Positions 30,559 through 38,876 of a stretch of DNA of 56,523 bases are shown here, one piece after another. The notes beneath the pieces were generated by a model. It was not told the DNA's origin, did no database searches, and saw nothing but the letters and a program-made list of their open reading frames with translations. The first letter of the stretch is position 1. Every line of letters starts with the position of its first letter. The stretch is from Acidimicrobiia bacterium. GTDB lineage: Bacteria; Actinomycetota; Acidimicrobiia; Acidimicrobiales; Bin134. The position numbers and the translations under genes were made by a program. The stretch is from the NCBI GenBank assembly GCA_022827405.1, contig JAJDTA010000042.1:1-56523 (forward strand), given 5' to 3'.

Positions 30559-31772
30559 TCGGCCTCGATTCCCCGGATGCGGTCGCGCAGGGTGAGGGCG
30601 GCGTCTTTGGGGTTGCGGTCTCGGTCGAATAGGCCTCGGGCGGTTGACCTTCCCAGGTGCCAGTGGTAGCCGTCAACGGCGGTGTCGGCGAAGAACCCCA
30701 CCACGTTGATGCCGTCGGATCTGGCGGCCTCCACCTGATCTAGCGTTCGGCCCAAGAGCTGATCGCGCCAGGTCTCGTCGGTGGTGGACGCGCCGGTGCC
30801 GGCCACCGCCAGCGACACATCGCCCAGCATGTCGGCCAGGCGGGCCAGCGCCCGGCCCAACTCCTCGGGCTCGGGGGCCAAGCCGGAGTCGTCGCATCGG
30901 GCGGTAGCGGGATACGGCCCGAGGTGGCCGTGTTGGTTTACTGAAACCGGAGCGTCGAAGCACATGCCCACCACGTCGATGGCGTCTCGGAACTCCTCAC
31001 GGGCGACTATCGGGCGATCGGGCACGGTGATCTCCCCGTCGGTCAGAGCTGAGGTCCAGCTCTGCCACAGCAGGCGGTCCCACCACCCCTGCCAAGCGAG
31101 GGAGTCGGCCCGCTGATCAGCGGCAAATACGGTGTGGAGGCCGAACACCCCCATCACCGGCTGGCTCCCGCTGCGGAGCAGTCGGCAGGCCTCGAACATG
31201 GCCTCCAGCCCGTGCTGGGCCGCTTCCACGCCGTCGGCAAGACTGCGCCGGCCGGGAGGGCGCTGGGCCATGAGGCGGCTCCGCACCGCCCAGCCCACCG
31301 GGTCTTCCACGGGCACCCACCCGGCCACCCGGTCGGAGAACCACTCGCCGCAGCGGTCCACCCAGCGGGCCCACCACAGGGTTCGTCCCTGTCGGGTGCT
31401 CCAGCCGCCCTCGTCGTCGGCAAACCACCCCGGCAGGGTGGTGTTTTGGAGAACCAGCCAGGTTTGCAGTCCGGCGTCGCGGGCCGCGGCCAATACGTCC
31501 AGGTACCGGTCGATGGCGTCGCTGTCCAGCTTGCCGGGCTCGGGCTCCACCCGGGCCCACTCCACCGGGAGCCGGCAGTGGGTGAAGCCCCACTCGGCCA
31601 AGAGCGCCAGATCGGCCCGGAAGTCGATGCCGAACCCGCAGCCCTCGCCTGACCGGGGTGCGCGCCCCTCCCGCTCCCACACCGACCAGTCGGCCGCGGG
31701 GGCAACTCCCTCCAACGACACGGAGTCCGCGGTCCAGCCCCAAGCGAAATCAGGACCGGTATGGCCATCCAT
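30540..31772 (-). CDS. GH1 (beta-glucosidase-like) homologue, probably catalytically inactive
   Basis: A 410-residue GH1-type TIM barrel. FAWGWTADSVSLEG matches the GH1 N-terminal FxWGxATSAYQxEG block, and FTHCRLPVEWARVEP the FxxYRFSIxWxRxxP block. The C-terminal GFFADTAVDGYHWHLG and ARGLFDRDRNPKDAA correspond to the WSLLDNFEW and FGLxxVD...RxPK blocks. The acid/base motif TxNEP is PVEDP (Glu156-Asp157), and the nucleophile motif (I/V)TENGA is VAGTGA (Gly325). Both catalytic glutamates are therefore changed. It overlaps the AAA gene end by 19 bp and starts 23 bp from the divergent VWA gene, so it sits inside the MoxR/VWA pair. Confidence 0.85.
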   Translation of the reverse strand: MDGHTGPDFAWGWTADSVSLEGVAPAADWSVWEREGRAPRSGEGCGFGIDFRADLALLAEWGFTHCRLPVEWARVEPEPGKLDSDAIDRYLDVLAAARDAGLQTWLVLQNTTLPGWFADDEGGWSTRQGRTLWWARWVDRCGEWFSDRVAGWVPVEDPVGWAVRSRLMAQRPPGRRSLADGVEAAQHGLEAMFEACRLLRSGSQPVMGVFGLHTVFAADQRADSLAWQGWWDRLLWQSWTSALTDGEITVPDRPIVAREEFRDAIDVVGMCFDAPVSVNQHGHLGPYPATARCDDSGLAPEPEELGRALARLADMLGDVSLAVAGTGASTTDETWRDQLLGRTLDQVEAARSDGINVVGFFADTAVDGYHWHLGRSTARGLFDRDRNPKDAALTLRDRIRGIEADQVLPR

Positions 31773-31795
31773 CTCGTTCAGAGTAGGTTGGCGGG

Positions 31796-33895
31796 ATGCT
31801 TCGGAGATGGCGAAGAGGCCGCCGCCAGTCTGCTCATCGGGTGGCCTACTCCCGCTGGGATGGCACCCAGACCGGTTTCGATTTCTCCACCGCCGATCTG
31901 TTCTCCCAGATGAACGACGATCTCCTCTACCACGGCGACGTGAACGCCGCTTTGCGCCGGCTACTCCAACAGGGCTTCGACGTCGACGGCCAGCGGGTTC
32001 AGGGCCTGCGGGAAATGATGGAGCAGCTCCGCCAGAGACGCCAGGAGCGATTGGAGCAGCACGACCTCGGCGGGGTCTACGACGACATCGCCCAGGAGCT
32101 GCGTGACGTGATCGACATGGAGCGCGACGCGCTCGATGGCCTCGCCGCCGAGGCGGCCGAATCGGGCGACGAGCGTCGAGCGGCCATCACCGAAGAGACC
32201 GTGGACCAGCGCCGGTTCCAGCTCGACATGCTGCCCCCCGATCTGGCCGGACAGATCAAGGAGCTGGACAACTACCAGTTCACCTCTTCGGAGGCCCAGC
32301 AGCGGTTCGACGAGTTGGTGGAACAGCTCCGCCAGCAGCTCATGCAGAACTACGTCAACCAGATGACCGACGGCATGAACAACCTCTCCCCGGAGGATCT
32401 GGCTCGGGCCAAGGACATGATGGCCGAGCTGAACAGCCTGCTGGAGAAGCGCCAGATGGCTGACGAGCAGCTCCCCTCAGACATCGACGACCCGGCCGAG
32501 CGCAACCGGATGCTGGACGAGCGCCTCCAATCCGACTTCGACAGCTTCATGGAGCGCTTCGGCGACTTCTTCCCTGAGAACCCCCGCACGCTGAGTGAGC
32601 TGCTGGAGGTCATGGCCCGGCGCATGGCGGCCATGTCGGCCATGATGGCGTCGATGACGCCCGAGCAGCGGGCGCAGCTCCAAGGCTTGGCCGAGCAGTT
32701 GTTGCAGGACATGGACCTTCGCTGGCAGGTGGACCAGCTGTCCCAGAACCTCCAGGCCATGTTCCCCGATGCCGGTTGGGACCGGTCGTACGACTTCAGC
32801 GGGGCCGATCCCCTCGACTTCGCCTCGGCTGCCCAGATGATGCAGGAGCTGGGCGACTTGGACCAGCTCGACAATCTGCTGCGGGGGGCTAACAACCCGG
32901 GCGCTCTGGCCGAGGTGGACATCGACCGGGCCCGGGAGCTTCTGGGCGACGAGTCCGCCCAGAGCCTGGAGCAGATGGCCGATCTGGCCAAGCTGCTGGA
33001 AGAGGCTGGATTGATCGAGAATCGGGAGGGCCGCTTGGAGCTCACCCCCCGGGCCATCCGTCGGATCGGCCAGAACGCCCTGTCGGACCTATTCAAGAAA
33101 CTCCAGCAAGACAGAGTGGGCCAGCACGCCATGGAGATGTTCGGCGGGGGACACGAGCGGGAGTACCACACCAAGCCCTACGAGTTCGGCGACCCCTTCA
33201 ACCTGGACATCGAGCGGACCATCCGCAACGCCATCCAGCGCACCGGTGGCGGCACCCCGGTGGAGCTGTCGCCGGAGGACTTCGAGGTGGAGCGCACCGA
33301 GCACATCTTGCGATCTTCAACCGTGCTCATGCTCGACCTGTCGCTGTCGATGCCCATGAGGGACAACTTTTTACCGGCCAAGAAGGTGGCCATGGCCCTT
33401 CACTCGCTGATCAGCTCGCAATACCCCCGGGACTTCCTGGGCATCGTGGGGTTCAGCGAGGTCGCCCGGGAGGTCAAGCCCGAGCAACTTCCCGAGGTGT
33501 CGTGGGATTTCGTGTACGGCACCAACATGCAGCACGGGTTTATGCTGGCCCGCCAGATGCTGGCCCGCCACAGCGGCACCAAGCAGATCATCATGGTCAC
33601 CGACGGCGAGCCGACCGCCCATGTGGACGAGGACGGTCGACCCTTCTTCTCATACCCGCCGGCCCGGGCCACGGTGGACAAGACCCTGGAGCAGGTCATG
33701 CGGGCCACCCGGGAGGGGATACGCATCAACACTTTCATGCTGGATGCCACCTCGTACCTCACCAACTTCATCGAGCAGATCTCCAAGATGAACGGCGGCC
33801 GGGCCTTCTTCACCACCCCTGAGACCTTGGGCGACTACGTGCTGGTGGACTTCGTAGAGCACAAGCGAAAGTTGCTGGGCGCCCGTCGCCGCTGA
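31796..33895 (+). CDS. VWA-domain protein, partner of the MoxR-type ATPase
   Basis: A 699-residue protein. The first 500 residues are mostly charged helices rich in Gln, Glu, Arg and Met, and several stretches look like coiled coil. The C-terminal von Willebrand factor A domain has a MIDAS metal site: DLSLSM (about residue 515), GTNMQHG, and VTDGEPT. It resembles the D-subunit side of chelatase pairs and Rv0959-type proteins. With the AAA ATPase it probably forms a metal-dependent chaperone-like machine; the client is unknown. The first ATG is used, but the highly basic first 17 residues leave room for a later GTG start near 31841. Confidence 0.85.
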   Translation: MLRRWRRGRRQSAHRVAYSRWDGTQTGFDFSTADLFSQMNDDLLYHGDVNAALRRLLQQGFDVDGQRVQGLREMMEQLRQRRQERLEQHDLGGVYDDIAQELRDVIDMERDALDGLAAEAAESGDERRAAITEETVDQRRFQLDMLPPDLAGQIKELDNYQFTSSEAQQRFDELVEQLRQQLMQNYVNQMTDGMNNLSPEDLARAKDMMAELNSLLEKRQMADEQLPSDIDDPAERNRMLDERLQSDFDSFMERFGDFFPENPRTLSELLEVMARRMAAMSAMMASMTPEQRAQLQGLAEQLLQDMDLRWQVDQLSQNLQAMFPDAGWDRSYDFSGADPLDFASAAQMMQELGDLDQLDNLLRGANNPGALAEVDIDRARELLGDESAQSLEQMADLAKLLEEAGLIENREGRLELTPRAIRRIGQNALSDLFKKLQQDRVGQHAMEMFGGGHEREYHTKPYEFGDPFNLDIERTIRNAIQRTGGGTPVELSPEDFEVERTEHILRSSTVLMLDLSLSMPMRDNFLPAKKVAMALHSLISSQYPRDFLGIVGFSEVAREVKPEQLPEVSWDFVYGTNMQHGFMLARQMLARHSGTKQIIMVTDGEPTAHVDEDGRPFFSYPPARATVDKTLEQVMRATREGIRINTFMLDATSYLTNFIEQISKMNGGRAFFTTPETLGDYVLVDFVEHKRKLLGARRR

Positions 33896-33931
33896 GCATT
33901 TTCCCAGTCAGCGAAAGATTCCTCTTGCATT

Positions 33932-33957
33932 GGTAACTATTACCTGGCAGAGTTACC
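33932..33957. promoter_or_regulatory. Inverted repeats GGTAAC/GTTACC upstream of whiB
   Basis: GGTAA-CTA-TTACC (33932-33944) is a perfect short palindrome. A further GTTACC at 33952-33957 makes a second inverted pair with GGTAAC. The cluster lies 56-81 bp before a WhiB start, in an otherwise gene-free 117-bp gap that is AT-richer than its surroundings. This placement suits a regulator-binding site or promoter elements; the binder is unknown. Confidence 0.45.
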
Positions 33958-34012
33958 TTGTTGAAATTACAAGCGAGTCGTTTCCGCGACCGAGCAATCC
34001 AGGAGGGGTGCT

Positions 34013-34330
34013 ATGAGACTGGTGGAGACAACTTCGAAGCAATCTGATGGGGGCGACGATGGCCGGGCGTGGCAAGCGCTGGCCAACTGCCTAGGGGTGG
34101 ACCCTGATCTGTTCTTCCCGGAACGGGGGGCGTCCACCCGAGAAGCCAAAGAGGTCTGCCGGGCTTGCGTGGTGCGTGAGGAGTGTTTGGAGTACGCCAT
34201 CGTAAACGGCGAGAAGTTCGGCATCTGGGGTGGCATGAGCGAGCGGGAGCGGCGCCGGGTCCGCCGGGCTCGGGGACTCACCCGAGTACGGGAACCGGTG
34301 ACCGCGGTGGCCGACAGCTCTGGCGCTTGA
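34013..34330 (+). CDS. WhiB-family iron-sulfur regulator (first copy)
   Basis: A 105-residue Wbl protein. Four cysteines (Cys26, Cys49, Cys52, Cys58, the last three in CRACVVREEC) are set to bind a [4Fe-4S] cluster. They are followed by the GIWGG turn (70-74) and a basic tail SERERRRVRRARG for DNA or sigma-factor contact. Wbl proteins work with the primary sigma factor and can sense redox or nitric oxide. AGGAGG lies before the ATG. tatA follows 54 bp later. The exact paralogue (WhiB1, 2 and so on) cannot be assigned. Confidence 0.93.
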   Translation: MRLVETTSKQSDGGDDGRAWQALANCLGVDPDLFFPERGASTREAKEVCRACVVREECLEYAIVNGEKFGIWGGMSERERRRVRRARGLTRVREPVTAVADSSGA

Positions 34331-34384
34331 ACTCAAGCGCAGTTCCGCTGACACACCCAGACCATTTCCGGGTAGTCTGAGCGC

Positions 34385-34564
34385 ATGAATCTCGGGGCAA
34401 CGGAGCTGATCATCGTTTTGGTCATCTTGCTGGTTCTGTTCGGCGGGGCCAAGCTCCCCAAGCTGGCCCGCTCGCTGGGCCGAGCCCAAAAGGAGTTCAA
34501 AGAGGGTGTGACCGAGGGTTCGAAGGTCGAGGACAAAGCGGACGAGAAGCCCCAAGACGCATAG
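34385..34564 (+). CDS. tatA: Sec-independent translocase subunit TatA
   Basis: A 59-residue protein. A short N-terminal part and one hydrophobic helix (ELIIVLVILLVLFGGAKLPK) are followed by the FGGAKLPKLARSLG hinge and amphipathic helix, then an acidic, Lys-rich tail. This is the standard TatA layout. TatA oligomers form the pore that moves folded, twin-arginine-tagged proteins such as molybdoenzymes across the membrane. No tatB or tatC is nearby. It ends 12 bp before the TIM-barrel epimerase gene and may be co-transcribed with it. Confidence 0.92.
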   Translation: MNLGATELIIVLVILLVLFGGAKLPKLARSLGRAQKEFKEGVTEGSKVEDKADEKPQDA

Positions 34565-34576
34565 CATCACCCCCTG

Positions 34577-35416
34577 ATGCCTGCAACAACCTCTGAAAAA
34601 CTGGTCATGTCTTTGGCCACGATGTCCGTCAATCCGTTCGAGTTGACCTTTGACCAGTTGGAATCATCGCTGGTCGCGACAGCCGATGCGGGATATACCG
34701 GCATCAGCGTTTGGCCCTTCACCCTGGGAATGGCCGGCGTCGACGCCCATTGGCTGGCTGATCGATTGGGGGAGCTTCACCTGACCCACCCCGTGGCTGA
34801 AGCGGCCTTCGGCTGGTTGAATGCCGATCGCGATGCCGCTGCCGCGGAAGTGGCCAATTTGAGCGAGTACGCCAGTGCGGTGGGCAGCCGAGAAGTGGTG
34901 GCGGTCACCATGGAATCGACGTTGCCCCCAATCGACGAAGTGGCCGCTTGTTTCAAGACCCTCTGTCAGTCCGCCGGCGACGCCGGATTGCAGGTCAGCA
35001 TGGAGTTCTTGCCTTGGACGGGCATTCCCGACCTGGCCACCGCGTGGGAGATCTTGCAGCGGGCCGACTGCGACAACGGCGGCATCATGGTCGATACGTG
35101 GCACTGGTACCGCCAGCCCGGTGGTCCCAACCCCGACCTGCTCCGTCAGATTCCCTCAGAGTTCTTGCGAGTGGTTCAGCTCTGCGATGCCCCAGCCGAG
35201 CCCCCCGTGGACACGGACATCGCCACCGAGACCATGACCGCGCGGCTCCTTCCCGGCGACGGCGCGGTCGACTTCGCCGAGGTCTTGGGCATCATCACCG
35301 ATTCCGGTGCCGAGCCAATCTGGTTCCCCGAGGTATTCAGCATCGACCTGGCCGCGGCTGGCCCTCAAGCCATGGCCCCCCAAGTTATGGCGGCCACCCG
35401 GTCGGTTTTGTCCTGA
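34577..35416 (+). CDS. Xylose-isomerase-like TIM-barrel protein (sugar phosphate isomerase/epimerase)
   Basis: A 279-residue protein of the AP endonuclease 2/xylose isomerase TIM-barrel superfamily. The second-half metal-site motifs are visible: VSMEFLPWTGIPDLATAW (Glu), GIMVDTWHWYR (Asp and His), RVVQLCDAP and the late PIWFPEVFS glutamate. Relatives isomerise or dehydrate sugars, inositols or hydroxyacids. The substrate cannot be set from sequence. The ATG at 34577 is followed by other possible starts within 12 codons. Confidence 0.82.
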   Translation: MPATTSEKLVMSLATMSVNPFELTFDQLESSLVATADAGYTGISVWPFTLGMAGVDAHWLADRLGELHLTHPVAEAAFGWLNADRDAAAAEVANLSEYASAVGSREVVAVTMESTLPPIDEVAACFKTLCQSAGDAGLQVSMEFLPWTGIPDLATAWEILQRADCDNGGIMVDTWHWYRQPGGPNPDLLRQIPSEFLRVVQLCDAPAEPPVDTDIATETMTARLLPGDGAVDFAEVLGIITDSGAEPIWFPEVFSIDLAAAGPQAMAPQVMAATRSVLS

Positions 35417-35425
35417 ACGCCGCGG

Positions 35426-35650
35426 TCAAGCGGCCGCTTGGCGAAGCAGACGTCGGCGCTCGCGTTCGGACCTGCCCCCCCACACGCCGTGCTTGATGCG
35501 GTTGCACAGGGCGTATTCCAGGCAAGCCTCTTGCACATCGCACTCCCGGCAGATTTTTCGGGCTCTGTCCACCCCCATACCACTACTGGGGAAGAAGATG
35601 TTGGGTGACTTCCCAACGCATTTGCCGTAATCCATCCAACTCTCGTTCAT
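35426..35650 (-). CDS. WhiB-family iron-sulfur regulator (second copy)
   Basis: A 74-residue Wbl protein with cysteines at 11, 34, 37 and 43 (CRECDVQEAC), then GVWGG and the basic SERERRRLLRQ tail. The ATG at 35650 is preferred because GGAGG lies a few bases upstream and the frame's 30-residue extension to 35740 is unlike the family. It converges with the epimerase gene (9 bp between ends). It is shorter than the copy at 34013 and differs in the tail, so it is not a recent duplicate. Confidence 0.92.
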   Translation of the reverse strand: MNESWMDYGKCVGKSPNIFFPSSGMGVDRARKICRECDVQEACLEYALCNRIKHGVWGGRSERERRRLLRQAAA

Positions 35651-35799
35651 GGGACCTCCATCGGTTACATGCCCCCACATGTAAGACGCCCCATATCGGC
35701 CAAGAGTTCCCTCCGCTCCTGAGATTCCAAGAACTCTCAACCGCCCGCCCGCTCATCATAGCCACAAGTTGGGCATTCGGGATATCGACCCGATGCGGC

Positions 35800-35805
35800 T
35801 ACAAT
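35800..35805 (+). promoter_or_regulatory. Possible -10 element upstream of the small acidic protein/ppk
   Basis: TACAAT lies 33 bp before the ATG at 35838 and matches the actinobacterial -10 consensus well. No good -35 is found at 17 bp (TTCGGG). It lies within the reading frame upstream of 35838 and so supports the later start. Confidence 0.3.
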
Positions 35806-35837
35806 GTCAAGGCCCCATTTCCTACAGGAGCGACGCC

Positions 35838-36131
35838 ATGACTGACACCATTGATGCCCTGCCCGAACCACCGGTTGGGCATGTCAAGGTGGTTTATCTG
35901 GGTCCGGTGGCGCCTCATTGGGACTTCATGTCTGACTTCGGCGATTCGGGTCACATCGAGCAGTTCAGGGTCCGGGCCGAGGCCCGCCTGTTGCTGCTCC
36001 CTCCCCACGATCCGCAGTTCCGCCGGAACCGGGAGAGGGTCAACCGGGACGCCGAGCGAGAGAATCTGCTCATCGACTGGGACTTGGGGTACGACGAAGA
36101 AGAAGAGGAGAGGGCGTCAGAAGGGGGGTAG
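35838..36131 (+). CDS. Small acidic hypothetical protein
   Basis: A 97-residue protein with AGGAG 7 bases before its ATG. The central part (VKVVYLGPVAPHWDFMSDFG) looks like a folded beta/alpha unit. The middle is rich in Arg and the tail is strongly acidic (DEEEEER). I do not recognise it. It ends 18 bp before the polyphosphate kinase start, so it is probably in the same transcript and may relate to that pathway. Confidence 0.65.
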   Translation: MTDTIDALPEPPVGHVKVVYLGPVAPHWDFMSDFGDSGHIEQFRVRAEARLLLLPPHDPQFRRNRERVNRDAERENLLIDWDLGYDEEEEERASEGG

Positions 36132-36149
36132 GCGCGCCAGCTGCACGAC

Positions 36150-38228
36150 ATGGCATTGGAATCCATCGACATAGGAATCGACACAGACGCCAAGTCTGGG
36201 CGGTTCATAAACCGCGAACTCTCGTGGTTGGATTTCAACAGCCGTGTGCTGGCCCAAGCCGAAGACCCGTCAGTGCCTATTCTGGAACGGGTCAAGTTCT
36301 GCGCCATTTGGTCGTCCAACCTGGATGAGTTTTTTCAGGTTCGGGTGGCTGGCCTCAAAGACCAACTGGCCGGCCAGTTCACCGGCACCACCCCCGACGG
36401 CCGCACCGCCGCCCAACAGCTCCATGAGATCCGTATCGAAGTGGACGCCCAGGTGGACCGAGCCGCCCGCTGCTTGGGCGGCTTGACCGTCGAGCTGGCC
36501 GACGCCGACATCGAGATTCTGAACTGGGACGACCTGGACGATGAGGATCGCAAGTTCCTGTCCGGCGAGTTCGACGACCGCATCTATCCGGTGCTGACCC
36601 CCCTGGCCGTAGACCTCGGCCATCCGTTCCCCTACATCTCCAATCTGTCGCTCAGCCTGGGCGTGCTGATGATCGACCCGGCCGACGGCCACCAGCGCTT
36701 TGCCCGCCTCAAGGTGCCAGCCACCTTCGGACGCTTCCTCCGCCTCCCCGACGAGCATCGGTTCGTGCCCATCGAACAAGTGGTGGCCGCCCACCTCCCC
36801 ACGCTGTTCCCGGGGATGGAGATCACCGAGACCGTGGCATTCCGGGTGACCCGCAACGCCGACTTGGCCGTGGATGAGGGTGAAGCCCAAGACCTGCTGG
36901 CCGCGGTTGAGGTTGAGCTGCGGCGCCGCCGATTCCGCAGCGTGGTCCGTTTGGAGGTTGAGCATCTGGTGTCGTCCGAGATCCGCAACCTGCTGATCGA
37001 CGAACTCGACATCGAGCGCGACGACGTTTACGAGGTTGACACGCTGCTGGAGCTGTCCAGTTTGTGGGATCTCTTCGCCGTCGACCGCCCCGACCTCAAG
37101 AACCCGGCGTGGAAGTCGGTCAATCCCCTTCCCTCGGCAACGACCAGCGATCAGCCGATAGACCTTTTCGCCCGCATCCGCGAGGGGGACATCCTGGTCC
37201 ACCATCCTTATGACTCCTTCACCGCCACCGTGCAGGAGTTCATCTGGCAGGCGGCCAACGATCCCAAGGTCTTGGCCATCAAGCTCACGCTGTATCGAAC
37301 CTCGGGGGACAGCCCGATCGTGCGATCGCTCATCCGGGCCGCGGAGAGCGGCAAGCAGGTGGCGGTGGTGGTCGAGTTGAAGGCCCGCTTCGACGAGGAG
37401 GCCAATATCGAGTGGGCCCGCCGCTTGGAGCAGGCCGGCGTTCACGTGGCTTATGGGCTGGTGGGCCTCAAGGTTCATGCCAAGACCTGCCTGGTAGTGC
37501 GGGAAGAGGCCGACGGCGTGCGCCGCTACTGCCATATCGGCACCGGCAACTACAACTCCATCACCGCCCGGGTGTACACCGATCTGGGGCTGTTCACCGC
37601 CGATCCCGAGATCGGGGTCGATCTGACCCAGCTTTTCAACTCCCTCACCGGCTACGGCCGAAATATCGAGTTCCGCCGCTTGGTGCCCGCGCCCCAGGGT
37701 CTCCGGCCCACGGTGACCGAGCTGATCCGCAACGAGGCGGCCCGCGGCCCCGAGGGCAGAATCATCATGAAGATGAACAGCCTGGCCGACGCCGACATGG
37801 TGGAGGCGCTGTACGAGGCCTCTCAGGCCGGGGTGGACATCGATCTGATTGTGCGGGCCATCTGCTGCTTGCGCCCTGGAGTACCCGGCATGTCTGACAC
37901 CATCCGGGTCCGCTCTCTCATCGGGCGCTACCTGGAGCACAGCCGCATCTACTACTTCGGCAATGGCGAGGACGTCGGCGCCCCGGCGTACTACATCGGC
38001 TCGGCCGATCTCATGCCCCGCAACCTCAACCGCCGGATCGAAGCCTTGGTGGCGGTGGTCAACCCAGACCTGCGCCGACGGCTCGACCAGGTTCTGGAGA
38101 TCAACCTCAAAGACGACACTCTGGCCTGGGATTTGCTCCCCGACGCCACCTGGCAGCGGGTCGCCAAGAACACGGGTTTCGAGGCCCACACCGCGTTCGA
38201 GCAACTGGCCACGGCCGCGATTTCTTAG
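36150..38228 (+). CDS. ppk1: Polyphosphate kinase 1
   Basis: A 692-residue PPK1 that makes inorganic polyphosphate from ATP. RFINRELSWLDFNSRVL is the hallmark N-terminal motif, with SNLDEFFQVRVAG next. The two phospholipase-D-like catalytic parts include VHAKTCLVVREE, whose histidine is autophosphorylated, HIGTGNYN, and the second-site ICCLRPGVPG and YIGSADLMPRNLNRR. The length is standard. A Nudix hydrolase, as next to ppk in mycobacteria, and the pst operon follow. Confidence 0.96.
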   Translation: MALESIDIGIDTDAKSGRFINRELSWLDFNSRVLAQAEDPSVPILERVKFCAIWSSNLDEFFQVRVAGLKDQLAGQFTGTTPDGRTAAQQLHEIRIEVDAQVDRAARCLGGLTVELADADIEILNWDDLDDEDRKFLSGEFDDRIYPVLTPLAVDLGHPFPYISNLSLSLGVLMIDPADGHQRFARLKVPATFGRFLRLPDEHRFVPIEQVVAAHLPTLFPGMEITETVAFRVTRNADLAVDEGEAQDLLAAVEVELRRRRFRSVVRLEVEHLVSSEIRNLLIDELDIERDDVYEVDTLLELSSLWDLFAVDRPDLKNPAWKSVNPLPSATTSDQPIDLFARIREGDILVHHPYDSFTATVQEFIWQAANDPKVLAIKLTLYRTSGDSPIVRSLIRAAESGKQVAVVVELKARFDEEANIEWARRLEQAGVHVAYGLVGLKVHAKTCLVVREEADGVRRYCHIGTGNYNSITARVYTDLGLFTADPEIGVDLTQLFNSLTGYGRNIEFRRLVPAPQGLRPTVTELIRNEAARGPEGRIIMKMNSLADADMVEALYEASQAGVDIDLIVRAICCLRPGVPGMSDTIRVRSLIGRYLEHSRIYYFGNGEDVGAPAYYIGSADLMPRNLNRRIEALVAVVNPDLRRRLDQVLEINLKDDTLAWDLLPDATWQRVAKNTGFEAHTAFEQLATAAIS

Positions 38229-38288
38229 ATTTCCCGCTAACGCAGTTCACACAGGTATCCGCATTTTCAGCGCGTTCATGCTCTACCG

Positions 38289-38726
38289 TTGACTCTCGTG
38301 CAGTTCGGAACGGTGGCGGTCATACTCGGCGGGGGCGGGCTCATCACCCGGCACCACGACGGCGAGTTGGAAGTTCTGATGGTCCACCGGCCCAAGCATC
38401 TCGACTGGTCGCTGCCCGCCGGCAAACTCGACCCGGGGGAGACGCTGGCCGAGTGCGCGCTACGCGAGGTGCACGAAGAAACGGGCTACGTCTGCGAGTT
38501 GGGCAGGGAACTCGACATGGTGGAGTACACCGATCGGCGGGGTCGGACCCGCCAAGTGCACTATTGGGAGATGGACGCCATCTCCGGCAGTTTCACCCCG
38601 GGTACCGAGGTGGACGCCATCGCCTGGGTGCCACTGCTGGAGTCTTTGAACTACTTCACCAATGAGCGCGATCTCAAGATCGTGAGCGCGTTCTTGGCCC
38701 TGATGGGCGACAGCGTTTTGGCCTGA
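38289..38726 (+). CDS. Nudix hydrolase (MutT-like)
   Basis: A 145-residue single-domain Nudix protein. The Nudix box runs from GKLDPGETLAECA to LREVHEETGY, with the full Gx5Ex7REUxEExGU pattern, so it should bind Mg2+ and be active. Mycobacterial MutT1, also beside ppk, carries an extra histidine-phosphatase domain that is missing here. Likely substrates are oxidised nucleotides, dinucleoside polyphosphates or inositol/polyphosphate compounds. The start is TTG at 38289 or GTG at 38298; neither has a strong Shine-Dalgarno sequence. Confidence 0.9.
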   Translation: MTLVQFGTVAVILGGGGLITRHHDGELEVLMVHRPKHLDWSLPAGKLDPGETLAECALREVHEETGYVCELGRELDMVEYTDRRGRTRQVHYWEMDAISGSFTPGTEVDAIAWVPLLESLNYFTNERDLKIVSAFLALMGDSVLA

Positions 38727-38755
38727 TCGCCAGCCTGATTCTCGCCTCGCCAAAC

Positions 38756-38788
38756 CTTTCGTCCCTGTTCACCTTCTGTTCAGACAGT
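38756..38788 (+). promoter_or_regulatory. PHO-box-like 11-bp direct repeat upstream of pstS
   Basis: GTTCACCTTCT (38767-38777) is followed at once by GTTCAGACAGT (38778-38788), and a weaker unit, CTTTCGTCCCT, precedes them. Repeated 11-bp units of the GTTCACC type are the binding site of PhoP/RegX3-class regulators in actinobacteria. The site lies about 90 bp before pstS, and a RegX3-like regulator is encoded at the end of the same locus. Confidence 0.75.
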
Positions 38789-38876
38789 CGCGGCAGGCCA
38801 GAAACCCGCCCCTCCTAGCTTTACGGCTGTCACTTTGCGCTGATCGGTGTGTTCGGCGTGCATTTAAGGAGGACAT

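Noticed and set aside
36270-38204. 644-codon open frame antisense to ppk1
   Set aside because: It mirrors ppk1, has no recognisable domain and has the His/Gly/Val-rich make-up expected when a GC-rich gene is read on the opposite strand.
38246-38279. Second PHO-box between ppk1 and the Nudix gene
   Set aside because: Two GTTCA words occur 29 bp apart, which is not the 11-bp phasing of a PHO box.
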